Positions 22,826 through 35,426 of a stretch of 64,000 bases of DNA are shown here, one piece after another. Positions within the stretch are counted from its first letter, which is position 1. Each line of letters opens with the position of its first letter. A program made the position numbers and the translations under genes. The notes under the pieces are model-generated. The model was not told the DNA's origin. It did not search any database and saw nothing but the letters and a program-made list of their open reading frames with translations. Source of the stretch: Oehlia diaphana (Eukaryota; Glomeromycota; Glomeromycetes; Glomerales; Glomeraceae); assembly GCA_003833135.1 (NCBI GenBank), contig QZLH01000314.1, positions 2,938 to 66,937 of the forward strand, written 5' to 3'.

Positions 22826-24083
22826 ATGAGTGAGAATGAAATTGATTTAGATGATTTAGATATTTCTGATAAGGAAGAATTCCTTGAATCTTTAAAAGAA
22901 CCAAAGAAACTTGCTTTAGAAATTTGTCCTGTTGAAACTTGGACACAAATAATTTCTTACCTTGAAGATATTCCAACTTTAACTTCTTTATCTTTAACAT
23001 GTTCAACTTTAAGAGTATTAACCAAACAACAATTATTATCTCAAATGGTAACAATTCCTTCATTAAATAAATTATACCTTTTTACCAAAAATTTACATCC
23101 AGAATTTACCAATCAAAATGATATTATATTTAAAATGCATAAATATATTGATAAAGTTGTAATTGAAGAAAGTGGAGTTGGACCTTCAAAATGGACTGAT
23201 AATATGTATGAATGGGATGGTTATAATCAATTATTAGATGATTGGAAAAATCAAGAAGATTTTAGTAAAAGTGTTGGTAAAAAAGGTAAAGCTAAAAACA
23301 AATCTTATATTGAATGGGAAAAGAATGTTGAAAATAAGAAAAAATTTTACAGACGAGAATTAGCAAAATGTTGGGCTGTTGCTGGAAAATTTTTTCCATT
23401 TAGGTAAAAACATATATTTATATATATATATATATAACTATAAAATGCATAATATATTATATATATTTTTATTAAATCTCAGTCATGCTGAGAATAGAGA
23501 ATGGAAAAAGAAACGTCAAGACAAAATTTCAACTGATGATAATAATGAATTACCTCCAGAAGAAAAGGAAAGTAAGTCTAATCATTCACAAAAACAACCA
23601 TCAAAACATCATCAACGTCATCAAATGAAGTCGCAATCGGTAAATCAAAAGCCACCAAAGGCTCCAAGACGTAAAGATTTAGAAAATAAAATGAATCAAT
23701 CTAAAAATTCTGATAATAATAAGTGGAAATTTTCGCATGAAATACGTAATCAACCTAAACCAAGAAGACCTAATATAGGTAAAGGGGAAGAAGACTTTAA
23801 TCGTACAATCTTGACAAATTATGTTACTCCTAAAAATTTTAATTCAGGCATGAATTTTGAGGGTTATTCTCATGATGATTTAACCACTGTAATGATTAAG
23901 ATGTTGAAAAGATTTGATGTAAGTGATGAAAGAGTCCTGAAATTTCCAAAAGAATTAAGTGCTTATCAAAGAAAACAATTACATCGTCAAGCTGAAATTC
24001 GTGGATTGAAAAGTATTAGTTTTGGTGAAGGTGATGGTAGATTTTTGGTTGTTATGAGACAGGATGTTGTAATCTTTCGTTAA
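22826..24083 (+). CDS. F-box protein with C-terminal R3H domain
   Basis: Two exons, 22826-23403 and 23483-24083 (79-nt intron), give 392 aa. The ATG at 22826 is used; the in-frame upstream sequence has only TTG and poly-A. After an acidic N-terminus, residues ~33-70 (ICPVETWTQIISYLEDIPTL, SLTCSTLRVL) form an F-box, the Skp1-binding module of SCF ubiquitin ligases. A Lys/Gln/Pro-rich basic middle follows. The C-terminal ~50 residues (YQRKQLHRQAEIRGLKSISF and GRFLVV) match the R3H single-strand nucleic-acid-binding fold, with the diagnostic Arg-x3-His. An F-box joined to R3H suggests ubiquitination linked to RNA or ssDNA; that link is inference. Partner and substrate unknown. Confidence 0.85.
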
Positions 24084-24706
24084 ATAATTTGATTTGAAAT
24101 TTTGATTTTGTCTCCAATTATTTATTTATTTAAATTAATTTTGAATTTCGTTAATATTTTTGTATTGTACTTTTTTCAATTATTCAATTTGAAATAAAGG
24201 AGGATACAAAGATACTTATTTTTGATGGCGCAGAATTATCATCACAACTTTTTGATTCTTTATATTGTAAAATTTTTTTTAGTCATAACAAATTATTTAT
24301 GTGTAAAACAAAATCATTATAATTATTCTACCATATCTTTCATAGAGAAGAGTCCCTGATCTTCGCGTTATCCATCTGTATTTATGAACTAAAGACTAAA
24401 GTGATATTTATTACTGCGTATTGTGTAATCGAAAAGTCGTACAAAATACGTGGAACAATCGGAGTGGGAAGATTTGCCTAAAATATACGATAATTCAGCC
24501 TATAACTAACATAAATAGGTAAGTAATATGTTTATTAATTTTTTTTTTTTCTTTCAATTTTTTTTTTTTTTAATTTGAAAAAAAAAAAAATAAAAAGATT
24601 TTTTTTATATGATCTGATTTGACTTTTTCTTCATCGGTTCATCCTTCATCGGTTCATATTCTTATTAAATAATTTGTTAAATTTAAAAAATTCAAAGAAA
24701 AAGATA
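24084..24706. other. Intergenic, no gene seen
   Basis: 3' flank of the F-box/R3H gene and promoter region of the first BTB gene. A short direct repeat TTCATCGGTTCATCC/TTCATCGGTTCATAT lies at about 24630-24660. Confidence 0.45.
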
Positions 24707-25555
24707 ATGGGGGATTACAATTTGAGTAAAGAACGAATTATATTAAATGTTGGTGGAGTTAAGGTATAATTTGTTTACGTCATGATTTATTACCTTATTA
24801 TTTGAAATATACTGATCTTCGAACTCTTATAATTCGTTTGTTAGTATGAAACGTATCGATCTACTTTAACAGCATATCCAGAAACGTTACTTGGAACGAT
24901 GTTTCAAGAACGTAATCATGCATTATTACATCCAACTAATGATAATGAATATTTTATTGATCGTAATGGGAAAGCATTCCATTATATATTAGAATTTTAT
25001 CGTACAGGAGAAATTATTTGGCCAAGTCAAGAAGATACTGATACCAAAACAACAAATTTTTGTTGTTATACATTTGTAACTCGAAAAGAACTTTTGAAAG
25101 AATTGGATTATTTTCAAATTCCAATGAAAGAGATGTCACCTGATAAACATAATATGAGCTCTGAAGAAGAATATAAATTATTAGCAATAAAATTGGATGG
25201 ATTTGTTAAAGCATTACTGGAATCTATATGTTTAGCAAGACAAGATTATCAAAATATTTTACATGTAAAATTTTATGATAGATTACCAACAAAAGATGTA
25301 CCAAAATCAATTCATTCTCAACCTAATATTGATAAATTATTAAAACCTTACGTTTCTAGTGGTTATTTTATGTTAGAAATGTTTCCTAAACAAATTGAAC
25401 ATTATATTAAAAAATATTTACCTGATATAAGATGGAGTTTAGATAAGAGATTTAAATATGAACCCGAACCAAATTATTTTGATTTAAAAATTGTTGGTAA
25501 TGTCTTTGATAAAAATGAAATTCTTAAATATTCTTCTCTTAATTTTAATTTATAA
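24707..25555 (+). CDS. KCTD-type BTB/POZ (T1) protein, copy 1
   Basis: Two exons, 24707-24763 and 24845-25555, give 255 aa. The split falls right after the start motif ERIILNVGGVK, with exon 2 beginning YETYRSTLTAYPETLLGTMF. This, then NEYFIDRNGKAFHYILEFYRTGEI and ELLKELDYFQIP, is the T1/K+-channel tetramerisation BTB fold as in KCTD proteins, residues ~9-115. No channel helices follow. The C-terminal part (~120-255) is a lineage-specific domain containing KLLKPYVSSGYFMLEMF and a final EILKYS. Such proteins usually oligomerise and often serve as Cullin3 adaptors; function here is inferred. Two paralogues at 41973 and 44408 share the intron position and the C-terminal motif. Confidence 0.9.
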
Positions 25556-27826
25556 AAAACAAATAATAAATTTTATAAAATAAAATAAAATAATTTTTTT
25601 TTTTAATTTTAGATATATCATTAATTTTTTTTTATATATATAATATATTTTTTTTCTTTTAGTATAATTTTTGAACATTTATTATTATTTATTTTAGATT
25701 TTTATATATACATATTATTATTATTATTATTATTATTTATTAGAGTATAAAAAAAGTATTTTCAATATTTTCAATATATATTTATATTGCAAAAAAAATA
25801 AGAATAATTTTTAATTTAACAATGATAACTTGACGAATGTATAATTTAGAGTATTAAACTTAGAATTATTTATGTAATAAACTAACTTTATTAAACTATA
25901 AACTATTTTAACTAAGTTTAAAAAGTTATACAACCAATCGATGACATCATCTACTTATTAACACGTCCTAATTTTCTCACGCGTCAAACGATAAAGTTCA
26001 TTTAACGACCAATTATAGTTCGTACCACTTCTTCGAAAAACTTTAATCTATTAAAGGTTTTAAATCACGAAATTTTTTTTTTTTATAAAAAAAAAATAAT
26101 TTCTTTCAATTTTTCCTTTCAAAAAATTAAACTAGTCTCGAGATCACATGACTATAAAACGCGTAAAAAATTTAATAGTTATTTTAATTATTCAATAAGA
26201 ATTATACCTCCCTTATACCTGAACCTATGAGTAATTTTTCGATTATACTATATTTTAGAAAGAAAGAAGTGGTATGTTCAAAAACAAAATTTTAAAAATT
26301 ATTGTTACTTGCGTAAAAGTAAACTAAGGTATAGCCATATGTTCTCAAACTGGCACAATTGGCACAATTGGTACAATTGAAAGCAACGAAATATCTATCT
26401 TGTTTTATTCTAAGTAATAGAGTTGAGATTTCCTTCATTAAATTAACACAGTTTCTTGCCCCATTGAATGGGCGTCTGACCAATGTATAAACGTCTGGTC
26501 TATCACCACCATCACCATCACCACAAACAAAAACTTACATAATCAAATACCATTGTAAAAACAATTAGGAATGTCAACTAAAGAATGAGCTCCTTCTTTC
26601 CGGCTCCGCTATTCGTGAGGGTTCCAAATGTTCCTCTAGCATGGAGGTTAGGAGGACTCACAAACTCTGAATAACTATGCTTATTATAATATATATATTT
26701 AGCAGAATTATACAAGAACTGGATCCTAATGGAACAAAATTCAGTTTGAAGAATTTGTGCAAGCGTGTGCAACTCACCTTGATCAATACCTCTCGAACAC
26801 TCAAGATCAACATAATCATTCTTTATTAATATAGTCTTTGATGCTAACCGAAGCATTTTGCCACAATTGCCTAGCATTTAATAATCATATTAATTACTTG
26901 ATTACGATCGTAAGTTCATGAACCTTCGCGTTATTAAACGCCGACCAACTTCCGAGAATTTATTAAAAATCTATAAATATGCTTCAACGGCCCCACGTGA
27001 TTCTTCTTTCGTAGGATAAATATTATTAATTGTGCAACATTTTTTACCATATCCTAGAAAAATTTAGTTGGAATGAGTAATGAAAACCTAATTGGACATA
27101 CATCAATCAGATGTCCAATGTCCAATTATATATAGCGGACATAATTTAAATACACTGGATGGACTACGAAATAAAGGTACGACTCTAATAAGAGAATTTC
27201 ATAAAAACACCTGAAAACTTATATAAAGATTAAATACTTAAAATGAAATAATATAAAATTTACCGGTAATTCTTTGCATGCCAGCAGAATCACAATTTAC
27301 GTTCAAATGTCACACATAAAGAAATAATTCTCGTCCAAAGATAAAATTTACTAGTAATAACTATGTTTTTGGTGATTGACCTTTATCAGAACTTTTTGTT
27401 ATATACTGTAGTAGAGGTATTTCAAATTTCATTTTTATAATATAAGTAAAAATTTGTTATTTGAATATTTCTTTTTTTTAAAAAGAATTTTTTAAAAATA
27501 TATATACCAGAATAGCCAGATTCGACGTGAAGTATGAAAGTCGTGTCTATCTTATCTAGGAACAATGGTAAAAAATTAATGAATAGTTTTAATAATGTAA
27601 TTTTTTTCACAAAGGATCCAAGAATAAAAACAATTACAAGTAATAATGATAATGATCAAAAGCATTATTTTATTTTATTTTATTTTATTTTTTAAAAAAA
27701 TTATATTACGATCTCCTAAAATAATATCGAATAAAAAAAATAGAATATATCAAACCCTTTTTGATTTAAGTCTATCTCATATTTTAAATGAAGAAATAAA
27801 TTAACCAATAATCTTTCATTATCTCA
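25556..27826. other. Intergenic; coding-like relics on minus strand
   Basis: No complete gene. 26578-26877 (minus; 99-aa frame beginning MLGNCGKMLRLASKTILIKN) and 26292-26483 (minus; 63-aa frame) have coding-like base composition but no recognised family and no clear splice partners. A (CATCAC)n stretch lies at 26504-26525. 27085-27135 has the inverted pair ATTGGACAT/ATGTCCAAT. 25560-25760 is A+T-rich with TTA repeats. Confidence 0.35.
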
Positions 27827-28358
27827 TTAAGTAGATTTTTCTTTTAATTCATCAGCTTCTTCTTGTTCAGGTTTATCTTTTTCAATTTGAATTGGAGGAA
27901 GCCATTGAACTGGATGTTGATTATAAAATGACCAAGGTGGAAGCACAAACTTTTTTTTTTTTTTTTAAAAAAAAAAATTATATAAGAAAAATTAAAATTG
28001 ATTTTAATAAAATAATATGGATCAAAATACATACTACGGATGTAAGAAAAATTCCACCGCCAAAGATTTGAAAAGCCAAGATAAGATTTTGTAGTAAGAA
28101 TCCCGCAATAAATCCAATAACCTAAATTTTTTTTTTTTTAAAAAAAAAAACTTTTAACTAAATACAGTAAATAAAGAACATATTAAGAGATTATATATAC
28201 CGCAAATAATATGATCCCCACTTGAGAAATTAATTCAGCCTGTTTTTGACCTTCAAAATCCTAATATATATATATAAAAAAACTGTTGTAGTATAATAAA
28301 AATGCTAATACTCAATAATAATAAAAGATATTCTTACAATTTTCCATTCGAACCACAT
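27827..28358 (-). CDS. SPC1: Signal peptidase complex subunit SPC1 (SPC12)
   Basis: Four exons (28338-28358, 28201-28260, 28035-28121, 27827-27949), all phase 0, encode 96 aa, the normal size of the family. SPC1 is a small non-catalytic subunit of the ER signal peptidase complex. The protein starts MWFEWKIDFEGQKQAELISQ, matching the family start (W..DF.GQ..AE), followed by two transmembrane helices (VGIILFAVIGFIAGFLL and LAFQIFGGGIFLTSVVL), then PPWSFYNQHPVQWLPP, the conserved cytosolic tail. Two of the introns carry T-run/A-run palindromes. The ATG sits just after an AG, so a non-coding upstream exon is possible. It is divergent from TTC27/EMW1. Confidence 0.93.
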
Positions 28359-28770
28359 TATGCTAAATAAAAAAAAATCCTCAAATTAAATAAATCAACT
28401 TTAATAATGTAGAGTTTTTTTAAATTAATTAAATTAAGTAAATAATAAATTAGGGTAATATTAAAAAAAAAATTTATTAATTTTTATGTTATATGAAACT
28501 TTAAAAAGAAATTAACTCGTCAAATTCTATGCATTTGATAAGAAAAAAAAATTTTGATTATTTTATTATATAAATTTTTCAAAGTTATTTGTACAACAAA
28601 ACGTGGAGCTAATTGATTAATCACCTGAATTGATTGGTAGATTGGAAAGATCGTTATCAGATTGCAAATCATCTTTTTTAAAGCATATAAAAGATGCTTA
28701 CAAATTAAAAAAAAATATTTTAAACGCTTTTATTTTATTTTTTTATTTTTTCTAATAAAAAAAAAGGAGA
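28359..28770. promoter_or_regulatory. Divergent promoter, SPC1/TTC27
   Basis: 412 bp between the two divergent start codons, A+T-rich, with poly-T before the TTC27 start. The only less A+T-rich patch is 28600-28690, which is the likeliest place for upstream elements. No specific factor site was recognised. Confidence 0.4.
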
Positions 28771-31359
28771 ATGGGTTCTTCAAACAATACTGCAAATTAT
28801 ATTGAAAAATTAGAATGGTCACTAATTTTAGGAAATTCTATACAAGAGAAACAAGAGAATTCATCAAATTCAACAGAAACTTTAGTATCGAATATTATCA
28901 ATGGGCTATATAAGGAATGTTTGACATGTAATATAGTAAAACAGATTTTTGGAACAGAATTATCTGCAGAGGATGATAGTATCAAAAAATTTGTAGAAAA
29001 TTTGGATGTAAACGCTTATATTTCCAAGAGGATCAAGGAGTATATTTCAAGTGATTTACCAGAATTAGAATCACAACAACAACAACATCATCAATCATTT
29101 AGACAACTTAATTTACTCTGTATTGCAATCGCTTGTTTAAATGCCTTTGTACAAATTTCCTGGACGGGACCAAATTTGGATCTTGAATCACATGATCTTT
29201 TACCAACAATTATAAGAGAAAAATGCAATACTGACGAATTAAATAAGAAAGCTCTTGAAATATTGTCTGTTGATGGTGAAGAAACTTACCATTTGGCACC
29301 TCAAGCTTTATATCTTCTAATTTCAAGAATTATCTTGGTAGAAAATGAACAAATTTTTACTGATTTGAAAACATCTTTATGGTGGGCGCAAAGAGTTCTA
29401 TTCATTCAACAACGTATTCTAGATAATGTTGCTGGTTCTTTGCATGACTTAATGTTTCAATATTTTAAAACACTTGAAAGTAAACTTCCTTCAACAAATT
29501 TAGATATTTATGCTAGATATTATATTGAACTCGGTCTTTTATATCATTATTATGGCCAAGATTCTTTAGGGGTTGATTGTTTTTTAAAAGCACAAAAATC
29601 AAGCGGATTTCAATGGAAAATAACTGGAGCATTAGGCAAAAGAACAAAATTTCAAACATTTGATGTATCACAATTGTTAATTGTTGCTAATAGTGCTGAA
29701 TCTAAAGAATCTCAAGATGAAAACACTACAAAGAAAAATCTTCCAGATAATTTAATATTAAACGATGACACTCTGCTGGAAAAAATCGAATTTTCTAAAC
29801 AAGATGACCAAAAAGATGACAAAGATAATACAGATTTAGATCCTCATAATCAAAAGAGTCTTAAAGTTATTGATCAATGTCTTTTGCTCGCTTTTTGTTT
29901 AGATATAAAAAATACTAATCCGTCTCATGGTATAACTATAGAACAAATGATACCTTACGTATCTCGTGTATTAGAAAATCCAAACAACTGGATGGTTTAC
30001 ACTATGGCATTATTATTAAGATCACGCCTTGAAAAAGCAAAGGTTCGAACAGTTGAACGTTCTGTTCTTCAACTTCAAGCGCTCGTTGATCAATTTCCTC
30101 TTGAACTTTCTAGTGCACAAGAACGAATATCATATTTTTATCAAATTTTATTACCACCAAAATGGGAAATGGAAAAGGAACTTGCTGTGCAATATTTGTC
30201 ATTAGGAGTTGTTCGTTCATCTTTAGAAATATTTGAACGACTAGAAATGTGGGAAGATGTGATCAACTGTTATATTATGCTTGAAAAGGAAGAAAAGGCT
30301 AAACAAATTATACATGAACAACTTCAAATAACACCAAATTCACCCAAACTTTATTGTCTTTTAGGTGACGTTGAAAAGAATCCAAAACATTGGGAACATG
30401 CATGGGAAATTTCGGGAAGTCGATTTGCTCGTGCAATGCGATCTCTTGGTGGATATTGGTACAAACATGAAGAATATCGAAAATCCGTTGATTGTTATGC
30501 GAATGCCCTCAAAATAAATCCTCTTTTTGAAAATTCCTGGTTTATTCAGGGATGTGCTGCAATGCATTTGGAAGAATGGGAAATTGCTATACAAGCTTTT
30601 TCTCGAGTTATAGCTATTGATCCTGAAAATCCTGAAGCTTGGAATAATTTAGCATCAGTGTTTTTGAGACAAAATCGTAAAACAGACGCTTTCAATGCAT
30701 TCCAACAAGGATTGAAATTAAAACATGATAGTTGGAAAATATGGACAAACTATATGTATATAGCTATTGATATTGGTGAATTTGCTGAAACTATGAGAGC
30801 TATGCAACGTGTTGTTGACTTACGATGGGAAAAAGAAAAAGATTCATGTGTTGATGTGGAAGTGTTAGAACTATTAATAAATGCCGTTACGAAAAATATT
30901 CAAGATGCATCTAAATTAGCACCGAGACTTGAAAATTTATTGACCGAAACTATTACCTCGCGAATTACCTCAAATCATCATATATGGAAACTCTGTGCTC
31001 AATTTTGGTTTTGGAAGAAGGATTATGATAAAGTTCTTGAAGCACACTTGAAAGCATATCGAAGCGTATTACATGATCCAATGTTAGAATCTTCAGAGAT
31101 TGTGTTTGAAAAAGTAGCCAATGTTGCATTAGATGTCGTAGAAGCATACCAGAATTTTGGTGATAAAAAGGTTTTACGAAATAAAACCAATAAAGATTCT
31201 AATACTGATATAATAGAAGAGGAAGAGATTATTGTTTGCAAAGATTGGAAATATCAAGCTAAAAGTTTATTAAAGAGTTTGATAGGAAAAACAAAAAATT
31301 CTTTTGAAGGCACACCAATGCACGACAAGTTAAAAGAAACATTAAAGGAATTAAGTTAA
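28771..31359 (+). CDS. EMW1: Tetratricopeptide repeat protein, TTC27/EMW1 family
   Basis: A single-exon gene of 862 aa, intronless unlike its neighbours. The N-terminal half is helical with the family signature LAPQALYLLISRIILVE and WWAQRVLFIQQRILDNVAGS. TPR units lie at about residues 480-700, for example YRKSVDCYANALKINPLFEN, EEWEIAIQAFSRVIAIDPEN and PEAWNNLASVFLRQNRKTDA. Yeast Emw1 and human TTC27 are essential and needed for cell-wall integrity and assembly of large complexes (TTC27 is linked to R2TP/Hsp90-type assembly). Length fits the family (yeast 904 aa, human 843 aa). The symbol is assigned by similarity. Confidence 0.92.
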   Translation: MGSSNNTANYIEKLEWSLILGNSIQEKQENSSNSTETLVSNIINGLYKECLTCNIVKQIFGTELSAEDDSIKKFVENLDVNAYISKRIKEYISSDLPELESQQQQHHQSFRQLNLLCIAIACLNAFVQISWTGPNLDLESHDLLPTIIREKCNTDELNKKALEILSVDGEETYHLAPQALYLLISRIILVENEQIFTDLKTSLWWAQRVLFIQQRILDNVAGSLHDLMFQYFKTLESKLPSTNLDIYARYYIELGLLYHYYGQDSLGVDCFLKAQKSSGFQWKITGALGKRTKFQTFDVSQLLIVANSAESKESQDENTTKKNLPDNLILNDDTLLEKIEFSKQDDQKDDKDNTDLDPHNQKSLKVIDQCLLLAFCLDIKNTNPSHGITIEQMIPYVSRVLENPNNWMVYTMALLLRSRLEKAKVRTVERSVLQLQALVDQFPLELSSAQERISYFYQILLPPKWEMEKELAVQYLSLGVVRSSLEIFERLEMWEDVINCYIMLEKEEKAKQIIHEQLQITPNSPKLYCLLGDVEKNPKHWEHAWEISGSRFARAMRSLGGYWYKHEEYRKSVDCYANALKINPLFENSWFIQGCAAMHLEEWEIAIQAFSRVIAIDPENPEAWNNLASVFLRQNRKTDAFNAFQQGLKLKHDSWKIWTNYMYIAIDIGEFAETMRAMQRVVDLRWEKEKDSCVDVEVLELLINAVTKNIQDASKLAPRLENLLTETITSRITSNHHIWKLCAQFWFWKKDYDKVLEAHLKAYRSVLHDPMLESSEIVFEKVANVALDVVEAYQNFGDKKVLRNKTNKDSNTDIIEEEEIIVCKDWKYQAKSLLKSLIGKTKNSFEGTPMHDKLKETLKELS

Positions 31360-31690
31360 TTAAGTGTATTAGGATTTTTTCTTTTAATTAATTTTGAATT
31401 TTAGTATTTTAGCTTAGAAATAATTTTCACTTCTGGTGAATTGAAGTCAGGTCTGAAATAAAATCAGTAAAATAGATCTAGAATTTGTAGCAAATGCCGT
31501 ATATAACATGTAATGTATTTTATTTGTTAAGAGCATGTTTATAATTCAATGTTTATTTATGATCATATCATACAAAAAAATATTATTAATAAGCAATAAA
31601 ATCTGTAAGCAAAAGAAAAAGTAAATTTTTTTTTGAATAAAACAATTTAATCAGCAAAATCCCTGAGAAGAGTAGTAATATGTGAACAAA
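31360..31690. other. Convergent 3' region
   Basis: Shared 3' flank of TTC27/EMW1 and the following minus-strand gene; contains several AATAAA-type words on each strand. No gene. Confidence 0.4.
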
Positions 31691-32930
31691 TTAATGTGAC
31701 CAAGTGCCATTTTCAATACCCTTAAGAACTATTTTCCAACGATTCATAACTTTGAGCGTTTTATTTACGTTTCTTTTCCTGTTCATTAAACCACCATCGC
31801 ACAATGAACGTTCATGTCTCTTCTACATTTTTTTTGGATAATTTGTAAAACAGGTAAATAATGATGATAAAAATTAAACAAGAAAAGAAAATAATTATTA
31901 CCAGTTTATGCTCATAGCGGCGCCTCTTTTGCCCAGTTTTCTTCATTTTGCCAGTAGGTTTCGCAGAAACATGCGGTACTTTATCCATTTCATATAATTT
32001 ACTCCTTGTGTCAAATTCTTTTTCAAGTTCCTCATAAATGAGTTTAGCATGTTCTTTTAAAAGATAAGAGGAAATTTTTTCTACAGTTACATTGTCTTGA
32101 CCGGACTCATCTTTAACATGTTCAATTTCACTAGTTTCACTATCATTTAAGTCTGTCTTATCGTTACTGTTTTCATCCTGATGTTTTATTTCGCCATCCC
32201 TAATTTCATTTATACTTTTGAACTTTTCTTCAACATCGTCAGCCCAGGAAATTGGTTTTTCTTTGTAGATATCATTCATAAAGTCATCTTTTTCATCCTT
32301 TGATAGAATTTGTTCTGATTTCACTCGTGATTCTCCTATAAGTTGCTCCTTTTCTTTACCTTTCGTTTCTTTCTTTTTACCAACTGATTTTTCGAGTAAA
32401 GGACCATGCATTTGCTGCTTGATTTGCAATTTTTTATTTTTAGCATTTCTTAAAGTTGCTTCGGATACGATACCTTTATAATTTTCTTTTTGTTTCGTTT
32501 CACTTAATTCATTCTTCCATTCATTTTTCCATTCATATTCGAAAACTTCAAAAACCTCAACCAAGTTCGAGACCAATCCAATATTGCCTTGACTATTTTT
32601 AATGTCATCCTGAAATAAATCTTGATACATGTCACAAGCCGAATTGGCTTTTCTGATGAAATCAGGTAGTTTAACAACCTTACGTTTTTTACCACCCTCA
32701 GAAGCGATAATGGTTTCATGAATATTACGATACACTTTTTCAAGGCGACGAGTAAAGATTTTTAATACAATAGTTAATGGGATTGATGTTATTTTGATTG
32801 TCGATTCTTTTTCATCTTTTTCATAGACGGATGATTGAAAAGATGAAGGAGCTGATATTTGATAAAGTGAAGGTGTTGATGATGGTTCCGGAATTTCTAA
32901 TGTTGATGCCAGGACTTTTAAAGTTGACAT
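31691..32930 (-). CDS. Charged protein of unknown function, alternative C-terminus
   Basis: Exon 31902-32930 joins 31691-31822 across a 79-nt intron in phase 0 for 386 aa. Residues ~45-140 contain a helical region (IPLTIVLKIFTRRLEKVYRN, VVKLPDFIRKANSACDMYQD); the centre is a long Lys/Glu-rich coiled or disordered stretch with SWADDVEEKF; the end is very basic (KMKKTGQKRRRYEHKLKRHE, then NRKRNVNKTLKVMNRW), suggesting nucleic-acid or ribosome contact. No family is recognised. If the intron is not removed, the frame instead ends at 31812 with a hydrophobic helix and short basic tail, 372 aa. The spliced form is preferred because the 43 codons after the acceptor are open and less A+T-rich. Confidence 0.7.
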
Positions 32931-35426
32931 TATAATATCAAGAGAAAAATTTAATCCAGATTATGATCAAAGAAATTTTTAACGTAAAAAAAAAAAATCT
33001 GGTATTGAAAAACGACGTATATTTATAATTTGTTTATTCTCATTACCTGAGTTATCACAGAACATTTTTTTAAATATGGCAATCAGCCAAATATATAGAA
33101 GAAGAGATTTGATTTTGAGAGAGTCAAAATAATTTAACATCAGTTGATTTGAAGAAAATTTAATTGGGTTTTTAAATTCTTTACTTTTAAACTCGTACTT
33201 AATTATGATATTTTCGATTGATCCTTTTTTTAAATTACATCATATTATATATACTAATAGTGATGGCAAGTGATTGAACCAATCATTTTGATAAATTGAT
33301 CCTTGATATCAATTCTTTAAGCTTTTTTATCAATACGAGTTAGAAATTCGAATAAAAAAAAAAATTGATTAGATATATATTTAGCCGTGACAACGTTACG
33401 AAAGCATGTTCAATGATTAATATATTGCATAATATCAGTAAATCGCGTATCAAAAAGCTTTAATTCTCGATGAATAGTACAGTATATAATACACATGAAT
33501 CAATAGGTAATAAGTTGGATGGTAATCTGATTGATTTTACAACCCTATAAAAAATTTTATCCGTTATTTCTGTAAAAACTCCGTAAAAATGAGCCTTTCA
33601 CGGATCCATTCACGGAAAATGTAAATAATCGAGAATTTCCGTGATATAAAGTTATTAATTCCGGAAATATAAGCCTTTTACGGAAAAAAGATGGAATAAA
33701 AAAAACGGATTGACTTTTTTTACAGGGCAATATTGAGCTGAAACCCGTTTTGAGTATAGTTCTCCAACAACAATAATGTCAAAAACACGAGATTCATTAC
33801 TTGAGTATATCTTGAATGCTTAGATCTTCTAACGTTTAATTTTACCCTTTTGTTTTTTCTCATTGGTAATAAATAGACTACTGAAAGCTGACCGGTAACA
33901 AAATTTATAACAGTTTTAGTAGTGATCTTATAAGATCTCAAACGAATTTAAGGCGCAAATGAGCAAAATAAATAAAATAACAAAGAACCTCGAAAATCTT
34001 CACCAGCGATTTCATGACTTGTACTATATTTTCAAGAAGGCAAATATTAATATTAAAAGAACAATATTATTGGCCTTTGTTGAACCTATTTTTATTTCAG
34101 CTTACATTCCTATATATAGGGAAAGAAAGTTGACTTTGGCATAAGAATATACAATATATAATTGGCTCTCTCCGATCTTCCACACAAATATATTCCTCTA
34201 GTTCATTTATAATATCATGCTCGTAGTTCCGATTTCTATTCTAAAAATATAGAGACATCTACTGCCTCTAACTGTTAAACATTAGCCAGTAATTCGACCA
34301 TTCGAAACCCAATTTCACGATTGCCATCCAAGACTCCTTATATTCTTTGATATACGCTTCATGGGTGTAATACATCCATCCTTTCCTATGTTTATTACTT
34401 AAAGGATATATCAATGCAATTTCTATTATGGAAAGACGTATGTCATAACACCATTAACTGGAGAATGCTCGCCAAGGGGTACAAAATAGGATATTCCTAG
34501 TGCGTTAAACAGACAACTTCTAATAATTCGTAGTTTTATGTTTTCAGACCCCACATCAAAGAAGAGAATATCTGAGAGTTTTGTAAGTTCCAATTTTTCT
34601 TGTACAACTCTGTTATATTTATTAAGTGTATTTTTATAGAAATACATAGCGATTATTAATAATGACAAGATCTGACTCGATTTAGTGACTGTTCCTCACT
34701 GGCTTTTTATATTAGGAAATCAGAAGCTTAGGTTATGATCATGGTATATAACAAGATGCCGGAAATGTATAAACTGATAAATATGACCAATATGAACTTT
34801 ATCTACATTAATAAAAATTTCGATAATACCGTATATTTCTTGTTTCGATCCGTGCCACTTTCCGTGAATAATTAAAACATTTCGAAAAGCTTAAATTAAA
34901 ACCTCAGAATCAATGAATAAAAATATTTAAAAGTTAATTCAGGAATATCCAAGTGTTGTATCTAAATTTGGATATTATTTATTTATAATTTAAAGAATGA
35001 AAGTAGTTACTGATACAACACGTACTTTCCTTTGATTAATTTTTTAAAAATTATAAGTAGTTTGTTTATATTTTATTTGCTTGTTCTTAAAATTTTTAAA
35101 ATTTAATTAATGACGATATTACTAAATAAATTTATATATATATATTTTTTAATCAAAGAAAATTTCATGATTTAATCAATCGGTGTAACTAAATTCTGAT
35201 GCCAAAAATAATTATTTCCATAAAAGGTGTACCTAAATTAACATTTGAATTCCTATTTTTATCTACTCTTAAAGTTTGAACTTAAAAGTATATCAGCCAA
35301 TTGGTGTATGTGCTACCACTTATTTATAAATGAAAAAATGACTGAAATGGTTAAAATGATTTTCCATTTAAAAACTTTGGTTGTCTGTCTTTATCTGTCC
35401 AGTTCTTCTTTCAATAAAATAATAAG
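32931..35426. other. Intergenic; one inverted-repeat element and decayed segments
   Basis: 33559-33710 is listed separately. 33950-34680 has higher G+C than the flanks and several short open frames (for example plus strand 33959-34144 and minus 34426-34668), interrupted by stops; a decayed gene or retroelement is possible but no motif could be confirmed. The rest is A+T-rich. Confidence 0.35.
33559..33710. mobile_element. Candidate MITE with ATCCGTT ends
   Basis: Ends ATCCGTTATTT and (reverse complement) ATCCGTTTTTT are inverted; CCGTAAAA is also inverted just inside each end, and TTTCACGGATCC/TTCACGGAAA words lie in the middle. ~152 bp, non-coding. No target-site duplication is certain. Confidence 0.4.

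Noticed and set aside
33959..34668. Reverse-transcriptase relic
   Set aside because: A few short frames with faint resemblance to a retroelement segment (ILLAFVEPIF) but no catalytic motif; kept only as an unassigned decayed region.
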